A stretch of DNA of 64,000 nt from Eubacterium maltosivorans (GTDB lineage Bacteria > Bacillota > Clostridia > Eubacteriales > Eubacteriaceae), in the NCBI RefSeq assembly GCF_002441855.2, contig NZ_CP029487.1, positions 124,001 through 188,000 on the forward strand, given 5' to 3'. Both the position numbers and the translations under genes were made by a program. Position 1 is the stretch's first letter. Every line of letters begins with the position of its first letter. The notes under the pieces are model-generated. The model did not search any database, was not told where the DNA came from, and saw nothing but the letters and a program-made list of their open reading frames with translations. Positions 7,637 through 15,604 of this stretch are shown here, piece by piece.

Positions 7637-8233
7637 ATGAATAAAAATAAGATAAGCATACGCCCCGCTACCGTACAGGACGCGGCGGCGCTTTTGGATA
7701 TTTACAGGCCCTATGTGGAGGAGACGGCCGTCAGCTTCGAGTACGAGACGCCCTCGGTGCAGGACTTCGCGGGACGTGTGGCAGCTATCCGCGGGAAGTA
7801 CCCCTATCTGGCCGCCGTGCAGGACGGCAGGCTCCTGGGATACGCCTACGCCGCGGCGTTTAAGGAGCGGGCCGCCTACGACTGGGCGGTGGAGACCACC
7901 GTGTACGTCGGGCAGGAGGCCCGTGGAGCCGGCGTTGGCCGGGGGCTCTACGAAGCCCTTGAAGCCTGCCTGGCCGCCCAGAATATCCTCAACCTTAACG
8001 CCTGCATTGCTGTGCCCCAGGGGGATGACCCCTACCTGAGCCGGGACAGCGTGGCCTTCCACACCCGTCTGGGCTACCGGCCTGTGGGCGAATTTCGCCA
8101 GTGCGGCTACAAATTTGGCCGTTGGTACAATATGCTGTGGATGGAAAAGCACATCGGCGCCCACCAGAGCAACCAGCCCCGGGTAAAGGCCTTTGAGGAA
8201 GTCTGGGAAGAGCTGGAGGCGCAGTATGAGTGA
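7637..8233 (+). CDS. GNAT-family N-acetyltransferase, phosphinothricin-acetyltransferase type
   Basis: The 198-residue cytoplasmic acetyl-CoA-dependent acetyltransferase has the full GNAT fold: N-terminal 'ISIRPATVQDAAALLDIYRPYVEETAVSFEYE' typical of the Pat/MddA group, the acetyl-CoA loop 'GQEARGAGVGRGLYEAL' (about 93-109), and the 'AFHTRLGYRPVGEFRQCGYKFGRWYNMLWMEK' end, split here from a longer conserved block. The substrate is probably an amino acid analogue or a small amine, inferred from family. ATG 7637 has GGAGGAG 4 bases upstream; an earlier GTG lacks one. A C-terminal extension overlaps the next gene by 8 bp, suggesting coupling with the SAP-domain protein. Confidence 0.8.
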   Translation: MNKNKISIRPATVQDAAALLDIYRPYVEETAVSFEYETPSVQDFAGRVAAIRGKYPYLAAVQDGRLLGYAYAAAFKERAAYDWAVETTVYVGQEARGAGVGRGLYEALEACLAAQNILNLNACIAVPQGDDPYLSRDSVAFHTRLGYRPVGEFRQCGYKFGRWYNMLWMEKHIGAHQSNQPRVKAFEEVWEELEAQYE

Positions 8234-8834
8234 GCGTCCAAATCTGGATAAAAGCCTGGACAGCGCGGCGTTCCGAAGCTATTACTACCTGAAGGAGGAG
8301 CTCGTGGCCTTTTGCAGGCAGAACGGCCTGCCCGTTTCCGGCGGAAAGCTTGAGCTGACCGAGCGCATCGCCCATTTTCTGGACACCGGCAGGGCGCTGG
8401 CCCCATCTGCCAAAAGCCGGCCGGGCAAGGCCCGGGTGGGCGTGATCACAGAGGACATGGCCATCGAGCCGGATTTTGTCTGCTCCGAGAAGCACCGGGC
8501 ATTTTTTAAGGAGAAGCTCGGCAAAAGCTTTACCTTTAACGTGGCTTTCCAGAAGTGGCTGAAAGCCAATACCGGCAAAACCTACCGGGAGGCCGTCGCC
8601 GCCTACGAGAAGCTTCAGGCCGAGAAGAAAAAGGGAAAAACCACCATTGACCGGCAGTTTGAGTACAATACCTATATCCGGGATTTCTTCGCAGACAACG
8701 CGGGCAAAACCCTAAAGGAGGCCATTGCGTGCTGGAAGTATAAGAAAGGCCTGCCCGGTCACAACCGCTATGAGCGGGCAGACCTAAGGGCCCTGCCAGA
8801 CAGGCAGGAGACCGAAAACAGAGAGGAGCGTTAA
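8226..8834 (+). CDS. SAP-domain / DUF6434 protein
   Basis: The 202-residue protein begins with a SAP-like helix-extended-loop-helix (about 10-50; 'LKEELVAFCRQNGLPVSGGK' then 'LELTERIAHFL'), a fold that usually binds nucleic acid. Next comes a region matching the DUF6434 pattern (about 75-195; 'HRAFFKEKLGKSFTFNVAFQ', 'FADNAGKTLKEAIACWKYKK'). The start at 8226 lies within the end of the acetyltransferase gene and is in the frame of the SAP domain. A role on DNA or RNA is inference; no catalytic site is visible. The basic C-terminal half is consistent with nucleic-acid binding. Confidence 0.7.
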   Translation: MSERPNLDKSLDSAAFRSYYYLKEELVAFCRQNGLPVSGGKLELTERIAHFLDTGRALAPSAKSRPGKARVGVITEDMAIEPDFVCSEKHRAFFKEKLGKSFTFNVAFQKWLKANTGKTYREAVAAYEKLQAEKKKGKTTIDRQFEYNTYIRDFFADNAGKTLKEAIACWKYKKGLPGHNRYERADLRALPDRQETENREER

Positions 8835-8851
8835 CCATACGTTTAGAATAC

Positions 8852-9556
8852 ATGGAAATTGAAAACATCCCTGCCCTGCTCTGGGGCTGGCCGGCGGACA
8901 AGGTCATCATCGCTGTCCACGGCAGCCAGTCCAGCAAGGGTGACGACCCCATCCGCATCATGGCCGAACACGCCAATATGATAAACGTCGGCTATCAGAC
9001 GATCAGCTTTGACCTTCCCGGACACGGGGACCGGAAAGGCGAGGACACTCCCTGTACCGTACAGGCGTGCCTGGCGGATCTGGCCACGATCATGGACTGG
9101 GCAAGAAAGCACTGGCAGTCCGTCAGCCTGTTTGCCGTCAGCCTGGGCGCGTATCTCAGCCTTACGGCCTATTCCGGCGAGGCCCTGGACAGGGCGTGGT
9201 TCCTGTCGCCGCTTGTGGACATGCGGGGCACCATCGAGAACATGATGGACAGCTTCGGCGTTACCGGGGAACAGCTCCAGCGGGAGCAGGCTGTCGCCAC
9301 CCCCATCGGCCAGACCCTGTACTGGGACGACTATGCCTATGTGCTGGAGCACCCTGTCAGCCAATGGACAGTGCCGACCGAGATCCTGTACGGCGAAAAG
9401 GACGACACCTGTGAGCGCAGCACCGTCGAAGCCTTTGCCCGCCGTTTTTCCTGCGGCCTGGAGATCGTGCCAGAGGGTGAGCATTACTTTCATACACCGG
9501 AGCAGCTGCAGGCCTTTGTGGCCTGGATTAAGCAGACCGGGCTGTGGAAAGAATAA
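8852..9556 (+). CDS. Alpha/beta hydrolase
   Basis: The 234-residue protein shows the alpha/beta-hydrolase core: 'KVIIAVHGSQSSKGDDPI' (oxyanion-side loop), 'ISFDLPGHGDRKG', the nucleophile elbow 'FAVSLGAYLSL' (Ser97 in A-V-S-L-G, a variant of G-x-S-x-G), and a late 'GEHYFHTPEQL' with the catalytic His. No signal peptide is present, so it is cytoplasmic. The substrate is unknown; size and cap length fit small esterases or thioesterase-like lipases. The start ATG has only a weak ribosome binding site and begins 17 bp after the SAP-domain gene, so cotranscription is likely. Confidence 0.75.
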   Translation: MEIENIPALLWGWPADKVIIAVHGSQSSKGDDPIRIMAEHANMINVGYQTISFDLPGHGDRKGEDTPCTVQACLADLATIMDWARKHWQSVSLFAVSLGAYLSLTAYSGEALDRAWFLSPLVDMRGTIENMMDSFGVTGEQLQREQAVATPIGQTLYWDDYAYVLEHPVSQWTVPTEILYGEKDDTCERSTVEAFARRFSCGLEIVPEGEHYFHTPEQLQAFVAWIKQTGLWKE

Positions 9557-9572
9557 AAATTTTTTTTAAACC

Positions 9573-9595
9573 CGTTGACCCTCACGCTGCGTGAT
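9573..9595 (+). repeat. Left copy of 23-bp direct repeat; MerR-operator-like
   Basis: These 23 bases are identical to 14379-14401, where they form the TTGACC -35 box and dyad (CTCACGC-T-GCGTGAT) of a MerR-type promoter. Here the dyad is followed by a poor -10 (ATATTA) and then a terminator rather than a gene. It could be a relic left by insertion of the 9.6-14.4 kb block, or a second MerR site. Confidence 0.75.
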
Positions 9596-9604
9596 CGTCA
9601 TATT

Positions 9605-9638
9605 AAAAGCCCCCGGTGCGCGAATCCGGGGGCTTTTA
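9605..9638. terminator. Bidirectional terminator
   Basis: A 12-bp stem AAAAGCCCCCGG / CCGGGGGCTTTT lies between the rightward hydrolase gene and the leftward TetR gene. The A-tract and T-tract allow it to work in both directions. Confidence 0.8.
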
Positions 9639-9665
9639 CGTTTAAAGCGGGCCATCAAAGCAGAG

Positions 9666-10319
9666 CTACTTTAAAAGCCTCAGGTGTGAAAAATCATGTT
9701 CTTCTACAAAGGCCAGGCTCTCCTCAATGTACTGGTCAGCCAGTGCGGCGTCAATTTTAAAAAGCCGGCAGAGCAGCGTTAATATTTTAGTCACAAGGTA
9801 TAAAATATCGTAGTCTGGCTTCTCGTCAATGTAATCAATGGCGAATTCACGCCGGATGCCCAGGTCGGCCCGCGCGATGAAGACAAGCTCCTCCCCGGAG
9901 ATATCCAGACTGAATTCCTTGATAAATTGCTGGTAAATCCTCCGGACGCTCAGGTTCATATATTTATAGATGGACTCATTGTTGATGGTTTCGTAATAAT
10001 AAAGGATATTTTTGGGGTCTGAAAAAATAACGCGGTAATAGACCATCGTTGCCCGGAAATTCGCTTCCAGGCTGTTTAGAGACCGATCTTTAGTATATTG
10101 GGCCGTGTACACATAGGCCTCCATCAGCAGCTCGCTGAAAATTTCATTCGCAATATCATATTTCTGGTTAAAATAGTATTTAAAGTTTCCGGTCCGGATA
10201 TCTGCAAGCCTGCAGATATCCTTAATTTTTGTGTTTTCCAAGCCCTGCTCATAAAAGAGCTCCTTTGCGGCAACGATAATGCGGTGCTTGGTTTCATAGC
10301 CTTTGTTATTTCTGGACAT
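9666..10319 (-). CDS. TetR/AcrR-family transcriptional regulator
   Basis: The 217-residue protein has an N-terminal TetR helix-turn-helix (about 10-56; 'TKHRIIVAAKELFYEQGLEN' then 'TKIKDICRLADIRTGNFKYY') and a helical ligand-binding domain rich in aromatic residues. It is transcribed away from the methyltransferase gene across a 283-bp AT-rich gap that holds a strong promoter and an ATTCAT/ATGAAT dyad. That layout suggests it represses the methyltransferase-permease operon until its ligand appears. Base composition is lower in GC than the genes on its left. Confidence 0.85.
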   Translation of the reverse strand: MSRNNKGYETKHRIIVAAKELFYEQGLENTKIKDICRLADIRTGNFKYYFNQKYDIANEIFSELLMEAYVYTAQYTKDRSLNSLEANFRATMVYYRVIFSDPKNILYYYETINNESIYKYMNLSVRRIYQQFIKEFSLDISGEELVFIARADLGIRREFAIDYIDEKPDYDILYLVTKILTLLCRLFKIDAALADQYIEESLAFVEEHDFSHLRLLK

Positions 10320-10489
10320 TTTTTCACCATCATCATTTTTAGATTATACTTTTAGTCACGATTTTAGTTTACGGTTTTTATTATACACTCTATTCGCGGA
10401 TAAGTCAGTATTTATTTTAAAAAAACACTAATTATAATAAAATATAAAAAATAATAATTAGTGAAAAATTAAAAAAATAATAAAAATTG

Positions 10490-10518
10490 TTGACATCGCG
10501 CGTGAAAGGAAATATAAT
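10490..10518 (+). promoter_or_regulatory. Sigma-70-type promoter of methyltransferase operon
   Basis: TTGACA (10490-10495) and TATAAT (10513-10518) match consensus exactly at a 17-bp spacing, 85 bp before the methyltransferase start. A consensus promoter next to a divergent TetR gene suggests control by repression. Confidence 0.8.
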
Positions 10519-10532
10519 GTTTGTAAAATATG

Positions 10533-10546
10533 ATTCATTTATGAAT
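10533..10546. promoter_or_regulatory. Candidate TetR operator (ATTCAT-TT-ATGAAT)
   Basis: A perfect 6-bp inverted repeat with a 2-bp spacer lies at about +8 to +21 relative to the predicted start of transcription, a common place for a TetR-family repressor. No second copy was found in the gap, so the assignment is tentative. Confidence 0.4.
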
Positions 10547-10602
10547 TAATTTAAATGATATGGTTTAAATGCGCATGAAAACTGTAAAAATGAGGAGGAA
10601 TT

Positions 10603-11769
10603 ATGAACAATACAGAATCACTGTTATCAGAAAGAGAGACATTAATCGAGCAGACACTGCATAATGAGAAGGGAAGCCGCATACCGGTCGTCAGTCTTGC
10701 AACCACATGGACTTATTACCAGATGGGGAAAAAGCCAAAGGACAGCTTTGATCATCCGGAAATCAATAAGGAAGTGATGCGGAATTTCTATGAAAAGGTC
10801 TATCTCGACGGTGTGGTTTTATCGCGAAACGGTAAAACCTTTTCGGCCAGAACCCTTGATATTCTGGACGGGGGAACCTATACCTACGATAAGGATGGAA
10901 TGCAGCAGACGAAACCAGGCTCTGTCGAGATTATGTCTGAGGATGAATATGAACTGCTGATCGAGGATCCTTACAAATTTGTCTTAAATCAGGTGTTCCC
11001 GCGGCGCTATGGCCTGATGCGTAGAACTGACGGCGAAAAATACAAAGATATGGCGGTGGTTATCGAGGATCTCAAACAGTCAAACGCGCGCAGTTTGGAG
11101 GAGGATCAAATTGCGGGCAGTGAGTTTGGCATTAAAAATATGCGCCTGACCTCTTTTTTTAACCCGATCGACATTATTTTGGATTATCTCAGGGACTTTG
11201 TGCCAATTTCGAAGGATATCCGCAGGAGGCCGGAGCAGCTCAGAGATGCCGGGCTGGCGCTGCTTGACTTTACGCTGGACAATGTGCGCGGATTAAAGCC
11301 TCAGAGAGGGCAGGTCACTTTTATCCCCATGCATCTTCCCCAGTTTTTGAGACCAAAGGATTTTGAGAAAGTTTACTGGCCATCGTATAAAAAGCAGGTT
11401 GACTATCTGATTGAAAACGGATTTACGCCCATGTTTTACTTTGAGCGCAAATATGAGCATTTGTTTGATTTCTTTAAAGAATTTCCGAAAAATAAGACGG
11501 TCGGTTTGTTTGAGGACGACGAGCTGAGGGTGGTAAAGGAAAAGCTTGGCGGGCATATGGCCTTTGCCGGAGGAATGCCCACCGCCCTTTTGCAGAGCGG
11601 GACAAAACAGCAGTGTATCGACTGCGCCAAAAGCCTGATCGATGATGTGGGGGCAGACGGCGGTTATCTGTTTACAACGGATAAAATCATGCTGAGCCCA
11701 ACCGACGGAAAAATAGAGAATTACGCGGCGGTCAATGCGTTTGTGCATGAATATGGAAAATATGAATAG
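10603..11769 (+). CDS. UroD/MtaA-family methyltransferase homologue (possible corrinoid demethylase)
   Basis: The 388-residue cytoplasmic protein belongs to the uroporphyrinogen-decarboxylase fold family. In acetogens that family includes MtaA-type and O-demethylase methyltransferases acting with corrinoid proteins. The C-terminal barrel is visible ('GLFEDDELRVVKEKLGGHMAF', 'DDVGADGGYLFTTDKIMLSP'). The MtaA zinc ligands are not conserved: the H-x-C position reads His244-Leu-Pro, and the later Gly-Cys position reads Thr-Asp360. A coenzyme M-type thiol activation is therefore unlikely, and demethylation of a methoxylated compound is an inference. No corrinoid protein, second methyltransferase or reductive activator is encoded next to it. 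A good AGGAGG site sets the start. A KdgT-type permease and a sodium symporter follow. Confidence 0.65.
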   Translation: MNNTESLLSERETLIEQTLHNEKGSRIPVVSLATTWTYYQMGKKPKDSFDHPEINKEVMRNFYEKVYLDGVVLSRNGKTFSARTLDILDGGTYTYDKDGMQQTKPGSVEIMSEDEYELLIEDPYKFVLNQVFPRRYGLMRRTDGEKYKDMAVVIEDLKQSNARSLEEDQIAGSEFGIKNMRLTSFFNPIDIILDYLRDFVPISKDIRRRPEQLRDAGLALLDFTLDNVRGLKPQRGQVTFIPMHLPQFLRPKDFEKVYWPSYKKQVDYLIENGFTPMFYFERKYEHLFDFFKEFPKNKTVGLFEDDELRVVKEKLGGHMAFAGGMPTALLQSGTKQQCIDCAKSLIDDVGADGGYLFTTDKIMLSPTDGKIENYAAVNAFVHEYGKYE

Positions 11770-11778
11770 GGAGAAAAA

Positions 11779-11889
11779 ATGGATAATTTAGAGATGCTGA
11801 GAAAAATTGCCGTTGAGAAATACGGCGCTGAGACAGACGAAGCGGTCGACAGGATTGTAAAGATGCTCATCCGGCTTTTTATCGGTTGA
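11779..11889 (+). CDS. 36-residue ORF between methyltransferase and permease
   Basis: This short ORF begins 9 bp after the methyltransferase stop with GGGAG six bases before its ATG, and ends 19 bp before the permease start. It encodes an amphipathic peptide ('MLRKIAVEKYGAETDEAVDR' with a hydrophobic 'IVKMLIRLFIG' tail). I do not recognise it. Its position and ribosome binding site favour translation, but it could be a decayed gene end. Confidence 0.4.
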   Translation: MDNLEMLRKIAVEKYGAETDEAVDRIVKMLIRLFIG

Positions 11890-11908
11890 GCGCAGGGGGG
11901 AGAGGAAG

Positions 11909-12904
11909 ATGAAAATTTTAAAGACAGTCCAGAAAGTGCCGGGAGGGCTGATGGTTGTGCCTTTGGTTTTGGCAGCGCTGCTGAATACATTTTTTCCGCA
12001 GGTTCTGGCGATTGGTGGTATATCTACTGCTACTTTTTCAAAGGGAACCGCCACATTAATCGGTGTCGCCTGTATTTGCGTAGGGTCGCAGATCGATATT
12101 AAGGGGACGGTTGAAACGCTGAAGCGCGGGGGATTCCTGTTTTTTGGCAAATTTTTGGCGGGGCTGGTTCCAGCTATTCTCGTGACAAAGTTTTTTGGGA
12201 TTGACGGGATTCTGGGTATCACCCCTCTGATGCTCCTGGCAGGCGTTACCAGCGTAAACGCAGGGCTGTATCTCGGACTGATGACGGATATGGGCGACAA
12301 ATACGATGTGGGTGCCCAGGCGATTCTGAGCATCAGCGTGGGTCCGTTCCTTACGCTGCTTGGAATCGGAGCCGCAGGGATTTCCAGCTTTGACTGGGTT
12401 GCTTTGCTGGCTTCCATCGCGCCGATACTTATCGGTTTTATTCTTGGCAATCTGGACGAGGATATCCGTTCCTTTTTAAAAAGCGGCGCTCTGATCGTCC
12501 TGCCGTTGATCGGGTTTAACTTGGGGGCGTCAATTAACCTGATGAGCCTGGTGCAGGGCGGCGTTCTGGGGGTGGCGCTGGCAGTCATTATCATCGTGCT
12601 GACGCTGTTGTTTTTGCTCCCGATTGACCGGTTTATCCTGCGCCGTCCCGGCTATGCGGCAGTGGCATGCTGTACCTGCGCAGGCGCGAATGCGGCCGTC
12701 CCGGCGTTGGTGGCAGAGGTATCGCCGAATTTGGCCGGGCAGGTGGCGTCCGCTACCTCCGCGCTGGCGGCTGCCACCATTATCACCACCATTGTAGCGC
12801 CCATACTCACCTCCTTCGCGGTAAAGAAATGGGGAAAGAAGCCTGAAAACAAGGCGGCTGGGGACCATGAAATCAATGAGGAGATCGCGGCTGGCGGCGA
12901 TTGA
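11909..12904 (+). CDS. kdgT: 2-keto-3-deoxygluconate permease-type transporter
   Basis: The 331-residue membrane protein has about ten hydrophobic segments and the KdgT-family pattern: 'VPGGLMVVPLVLAALLNTFF', 'SQIDIKGTVETLKRGGFLFF', 'AGVTSVNAGLYLGLMTDMGD' and 'CTCAGANAAVPALVAEVSP'. In enterobacteria KdgT imports 2-keto-3-deoxygluconate with protons. No KDG kinase or aldolase is adjacent, so here it may carry another carboxylated substrate linked to the upstream methyltransferase; that is inference. GGGGAGAGG precedes the start. The gene is tightly spaced behind the small ORF. Confidence 0.75.
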   Translation: MKILKTVQKVPGGLMVVPLVLAALLNTFFPQVLAIGGISTATFSKGTATLIGVACICVGSQIDIKGTVETLKRGGFLFFGKFLAGLVPAILVTKFFGIDGILGITPLMLLAGVTSVNAGLYLGLMTDMGDKYDVGAQAILSISVGPFLTLLGIGAAGISSFDWVALLASIAPILIGFILGNLDEDIRSFLKSGALIVLPLIGFNLGASINLMSLVQGGVLGVALAVIIIVLTLLFLLPIDRFILRRPGYAAVACCTCAGANAAVPALVAEVSPNLAGQVASATSALAAATIITTIVAPILTSFAVKKWGKKPENKAAGDHEINEEIAAGGD

Positions 12905-12957
12905 GCGTGAAGCCAGATTACGGGCGGAGGGATTAGAATTTAGCAAAGGAGAATTTT

Positions 12958-14373
12958 ATGAATATTGCGCTGATTGTAGTGGGTGCGTATATGGCACTGA
13001 TTATTGGCATTGCTGTTTTTTCAAACAGGCGAATGGCCAATAAGGACTCTGCCGGTTACCTGCTGGCCGGCCAGAGGCTGCCGTGGTATCTGGTTGCCGT
13101 CATGGTGACTGGGCTGGCCGTTGGCGGGGCCAGCACTGTTGGCGTAGCGGAGCAGGCGTACACTGCGGGCTTATCGGCTGGCTGGTATACGCTTGCGTGG
13201 TCGTGCGCAGCGGTTGTTTTCGGGTTGCTGATTTCGAACAAAGTGCGCAGGTATAACATGATAACAGTATCCGGGCTGATCAAAAAAGTTTTTGGAAAAA
13301 CAGATGGTATGATCGCGATTTTAATGCAGGTGTTGCTGATGTTTGGGATCAATGCCACTCAAATCGTGGCTGGCGGCGCGATTTTGTCGGCCCTGATGCC
13401 AGAGGTGTTCAATATGGCTGGCGGCATGGTGGTTTCGACGCTTGTGTATATTTTGACATCCTGTTTTGGCGGGTATCTGGGCGCGAGTATTACCAATTGC
13501 ATTAATGTGGTGGTCATTTATGCCGGGTTAATTACCAGCGCTTTGTTCTCAATAAATCATTTTGGCGGATGGACGGCCATCCGCCTGGCCCTGCCCTCTG
13601 GAGCGCACTGGTTTGATTGCTTTTCGGGTGTGGGACCGGCAGTGATTGCCGGATGGATAATCACAATGGTCATGACCGCGCCGCCAAACCAGATGCTTTT
13701 TCAGGCGTCGGCCGCGGCAAAAGATGAGCGGCAGGCCAGAAAAGGGTTTCTGGCAGCGGCCCTGTTGATGGGGCCCACAGGCGTTCTGGCCGCTCTTATC
13801 GGCGTGATGACCGCCAGCCAGTTTCCGGGATTAGAAAACGCGGCTCTGGCGCTGCCAACCCTGGCGATGGCCTTTCCGCCTGTCTTAGGCGGCGTTATCC
13901 TGTCTGGTCTCTGGGCGGCGGATGTCTCAACTGCCATTGGGCTGCTTCTGGGCATCTCGACCATCGTCACGAAGGATGTAGCGGCTGCGTATCTGGTGCG
14001 GGATATGTCTGAGAAACGGCAGGTTATTTTTTCAAAAATTATATTGGTCCTTACTGCGGGCCTGGGTCTGCTGGTGGCACTGAAGGTGGAGAGCATTCTG
14101 GGATTTTTAATGCAGCTGATGACACTCTACAGTCCCTATGCGCTGCTGATCCTTGCCATACTGTACTGTCCGGGACTTATCCGGAAAAGCTCCTGCAGCG
14201 TTACTGTTTTTGCCGGAGTGGTCCTGATGGTGGCGTGGGCTGTTTTTCCAAAGATCCGTGTGGTGGAATCCGTCATTTACCTGGCGGTTCCCATGTGTTT
14301 GGCGGCAATGCTTCTGTGCCGCGTTTTTGACAGGCGGAAAATAAATATCAGAGAGATTCTGCAAGAGAAATAA
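12958..14373 (+). CDS. Sodium:solute symporter (SSS family)
   Basis: The 471-residue protein has about 13 membrane segments and SSS-family landmarks: 'SAGYLLAGQRLPWYLVAVMV' near the start, 'GLAVGGASTVGVAEQAYTAG', and 'ILSGLWAADVSTAIGLLLGI' resembling the conserved sodium-site segment of these proteins. It should import an organic solute with sodium across the inner membrane. It lies 53 bp after the permease gene with an AAAGGAG site and is the last gene of the TetR-controlled block. The right-hand 23-bp repeat starts 6 bp after its stop. The substrate is unknown. Confidence 0.8.
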   Translation: MNIALIVVGAYMALIIGIAVFSNRRMANKDSAGYLLAGQRLPWYLVAVMVTGLAVGGASTVGVAEQAYTAGLSAGWYTLAWSCAAVVFGLLISNKVRRYNMITVSGLIKKVFGKTDGMIAILMQVLLMFGINATQIVAGGAILSALMPEVFNMAGGMVVSTLVYILTSCFGGYLGASITNCINVVVIYAGLITSALFSINHFGGWTAIRLALPSGAHWFDCFSGVGPAVIAGWIITMVMTAPPNQMLFQASAAAKDERQARKGFLAAALLMGPTGVLAALIGVMTASQFPGLENAALALPTLAMAFPPVLGGVILSGLWAADVSTAIGLLLGISTIVTKDVAAAYLVRDMSEKRQVIFSKIILVLTAGLGLLVALKVESILGFLMQLMTLYSPYALLILAILYCPGLIRKSSCSVTVFAGVVLMVAWAVFPKIRVVESVIYLAVPMCLAAMLLCRVFDRRKINIREILQEK

Positions 14374-14378
14374 AAAAA

Positions 14379-14401
14379 CGTTGACCCTCACGCTGCGTGA
14401 T
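14379..14401 (+). repeat. Right copy of 23-bp direct repeat
   Basis: Identical to 9573-9595 and overlapping the MerR-type promoter. Together the two copies bound the TetR-methyltransferase-permease-symporter block. Confidence 0.75.
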
Positions 14402-14411
14402 AGTGTAAGAT
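14381..14411 (+). promoter_or_regulatory. MerR-type promoter with 19-bp spacer
   Basis: TTGACC (14381-14386) and TAAGAT (14406-14411) are 19 bp apart. The spacer carries the dyad CTCACGC-T-GCGTGAT. An over-long spacer with a central dyad is the hallmark of promoters twisted into activity by MerR-family regulators, here probably autoregulation by the next gene. Confidence 0.8.
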
Positions 14412-14447
14412 AAGGTTAAACCATTAATGAGACAGGAGTTGATTTTA

Positions 14448-15350
14448 GTGAGAACCGTAAAGCAAGTAGCAGCGCTGACTGGCGTGAGCGTGAGGACGCT
14501 GCAGTATTATGATGAGATTGGCGTGTTTAAGCCCACCGAGGTCACAGAGGCGGGGTACCGGCTCTATGACGATGAGGCCCTGAGAACCCTTCAGCAGATT
14601 CTGTTTTTTAAGGAGCTGGATTTTCCGTTAAAGGATATCCGGGAAATCATGGCTGACCCTGGCTTTGATAAGACAAGGGCCTTTAAAAAGCAGCGGGAGC
14701 TGCTGCGGGCCCGGCGAGACCGGCTCAACAAGCTCCTCGACCTTCTGGATAAGCTGGAAAAGGGCGAATCCTGCGTGAGCTTTGAAGCCTTTGACCTGAG
14801 CGAATACCTGCGGATCCTGGAGGAATTTAAAAAAGAGAACACCGCGGACATCGTCCGCCACTGGGGCAGTGTGGAGGCCTTTGAGCAGTTTATGAAAAAG
14901 GTGAAGGAGGACGAGACCCACATCGCGGAGCTCGCAATAAAGCAGTACGGCAGCGTCGCAAAATACACTGCGGCCATGAAGGACAGCATCGCTCATTTTT
15001 CCGAGAATATGGAAAAAATAGAGGCCATGAAGCAAAACGGCGCCATCGAAAAAAACGCGGCCCTCATGGAGGCGCTGTACAGCAGCAGGGAAAAGGACCC
15101 GGCGTCGCCAGAGGTGCAGGCCATTGTAGGCGAGCTCATCGCCCTGGGGGAGGAAATGAACCTGAACATTGACAAGGGCGAGCACTACTGGGATATGATG
15201 ATCGACTGGTACCTCCACAACGACGCGGTCATCAAAGCCATCGACGCACAGAAAGGCCCCGGGACTTCGGCCTTTGTGGGGCGGGCGCTTGCGTGTTATT
15301 TTGGAAAAGAGCGTGTCCGCGTTCAGATGCATGAAAAATATGGCGTATGA
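14448..15350 (+). CDS. MerR-family regulator, TipA-like, with TipAS effector domain
   Basis: The 300-residue protein has an N-terminal MerR helix-turn-helix (residues 1-70; 'RTVKQVAALTGVSVRTLQYY' then 'DEIGVFKPTEV') and, after a coiled-coil, a C-terminal TipAS-like domain that in TipAL-type proteins captures hydrophobic antibiotics. GTG 14448 is chosen over ATG 14427: it has CAGGAG 8 bases upstream, and starting at 'RTVKQV' matches the family. The promoter 40 bp upstream is a MerR-type 19-bp-spacer element, so positive autoregulation is likely. No efflux gene is adjacent. The second identical operator at 9573 may be a target. Confidence 0.85.
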   Translation: MRTVKQVAALTGVSVRTLQYYDEIGVFKPTEVTEAGYRLYDDEALRTLQQILFFKELDFPLKDIREIMADPGFDKTRAFKKQRELLRARRDRLNKLLDLLDKLEKGESCVSFEAFDLSEYLRILEEFKKENTADIVRHWGSVEAFEQFMKKVKEDETHIAELAIKQYGSVAKYTAAMKDSIAHFSENMEKIEAMKQNGAIEKNAALMEALYSSREKDPASPEVQAIVGELIALGEEMNLNIDKGEHYWDMMIDWYLHNDAVIKAIDAQKGPGTSAFVGRALACYFGKERVRVQMHEKYGV

Positions 15351-15490
15351 CGGATTATGAGATTATTTATACAGAGAAAGCTATTTCAAGCGGGCTTTTC
15401 CGTCACGAAAACCGAGTAAATCAAACAGGGGCCTGATCTGCGGTCAATCCGCCAAAGCGGACTTTTGGCCAATAAAGGGGCATCGTACTG

Positions 15491-15524
15491 AGAGCACGGC
15501 ACAATTTTGTGCCGTGCTCTTTTG
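15491..15524 (+). terminator. Hairpin terminator of the recurrent family
   Basis: A 13-bp perfect stem AGAGCACGGCACA / TGTGCCGTGCTCT with an ATTT loop is followed by TTT. The core GGCACAATTTTGTGCC is shared with the GATCGGC hairpins elsewhere in the window. The rest of 15351-15604 shows only a CAATCCGCC/GGCGGATTG inverted pair and a TAAAAT -10-like box before the next gene. Confidence 0.7.
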
Positions 15525-15604
15525 GCTTTAGGCCAGAATCCGCCCGGGAAAATAGACGGGGTGGGCGGATTGTGGTAAAATGTTGAGTAAGGAGCGGCCA
15601 CACA

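Noticed and set aside
11788-12594. 268-codon leftward open frame across the KdgT gene
   Set aside because: Antisense to a clear multi-spanning permease; low-complexity translation.
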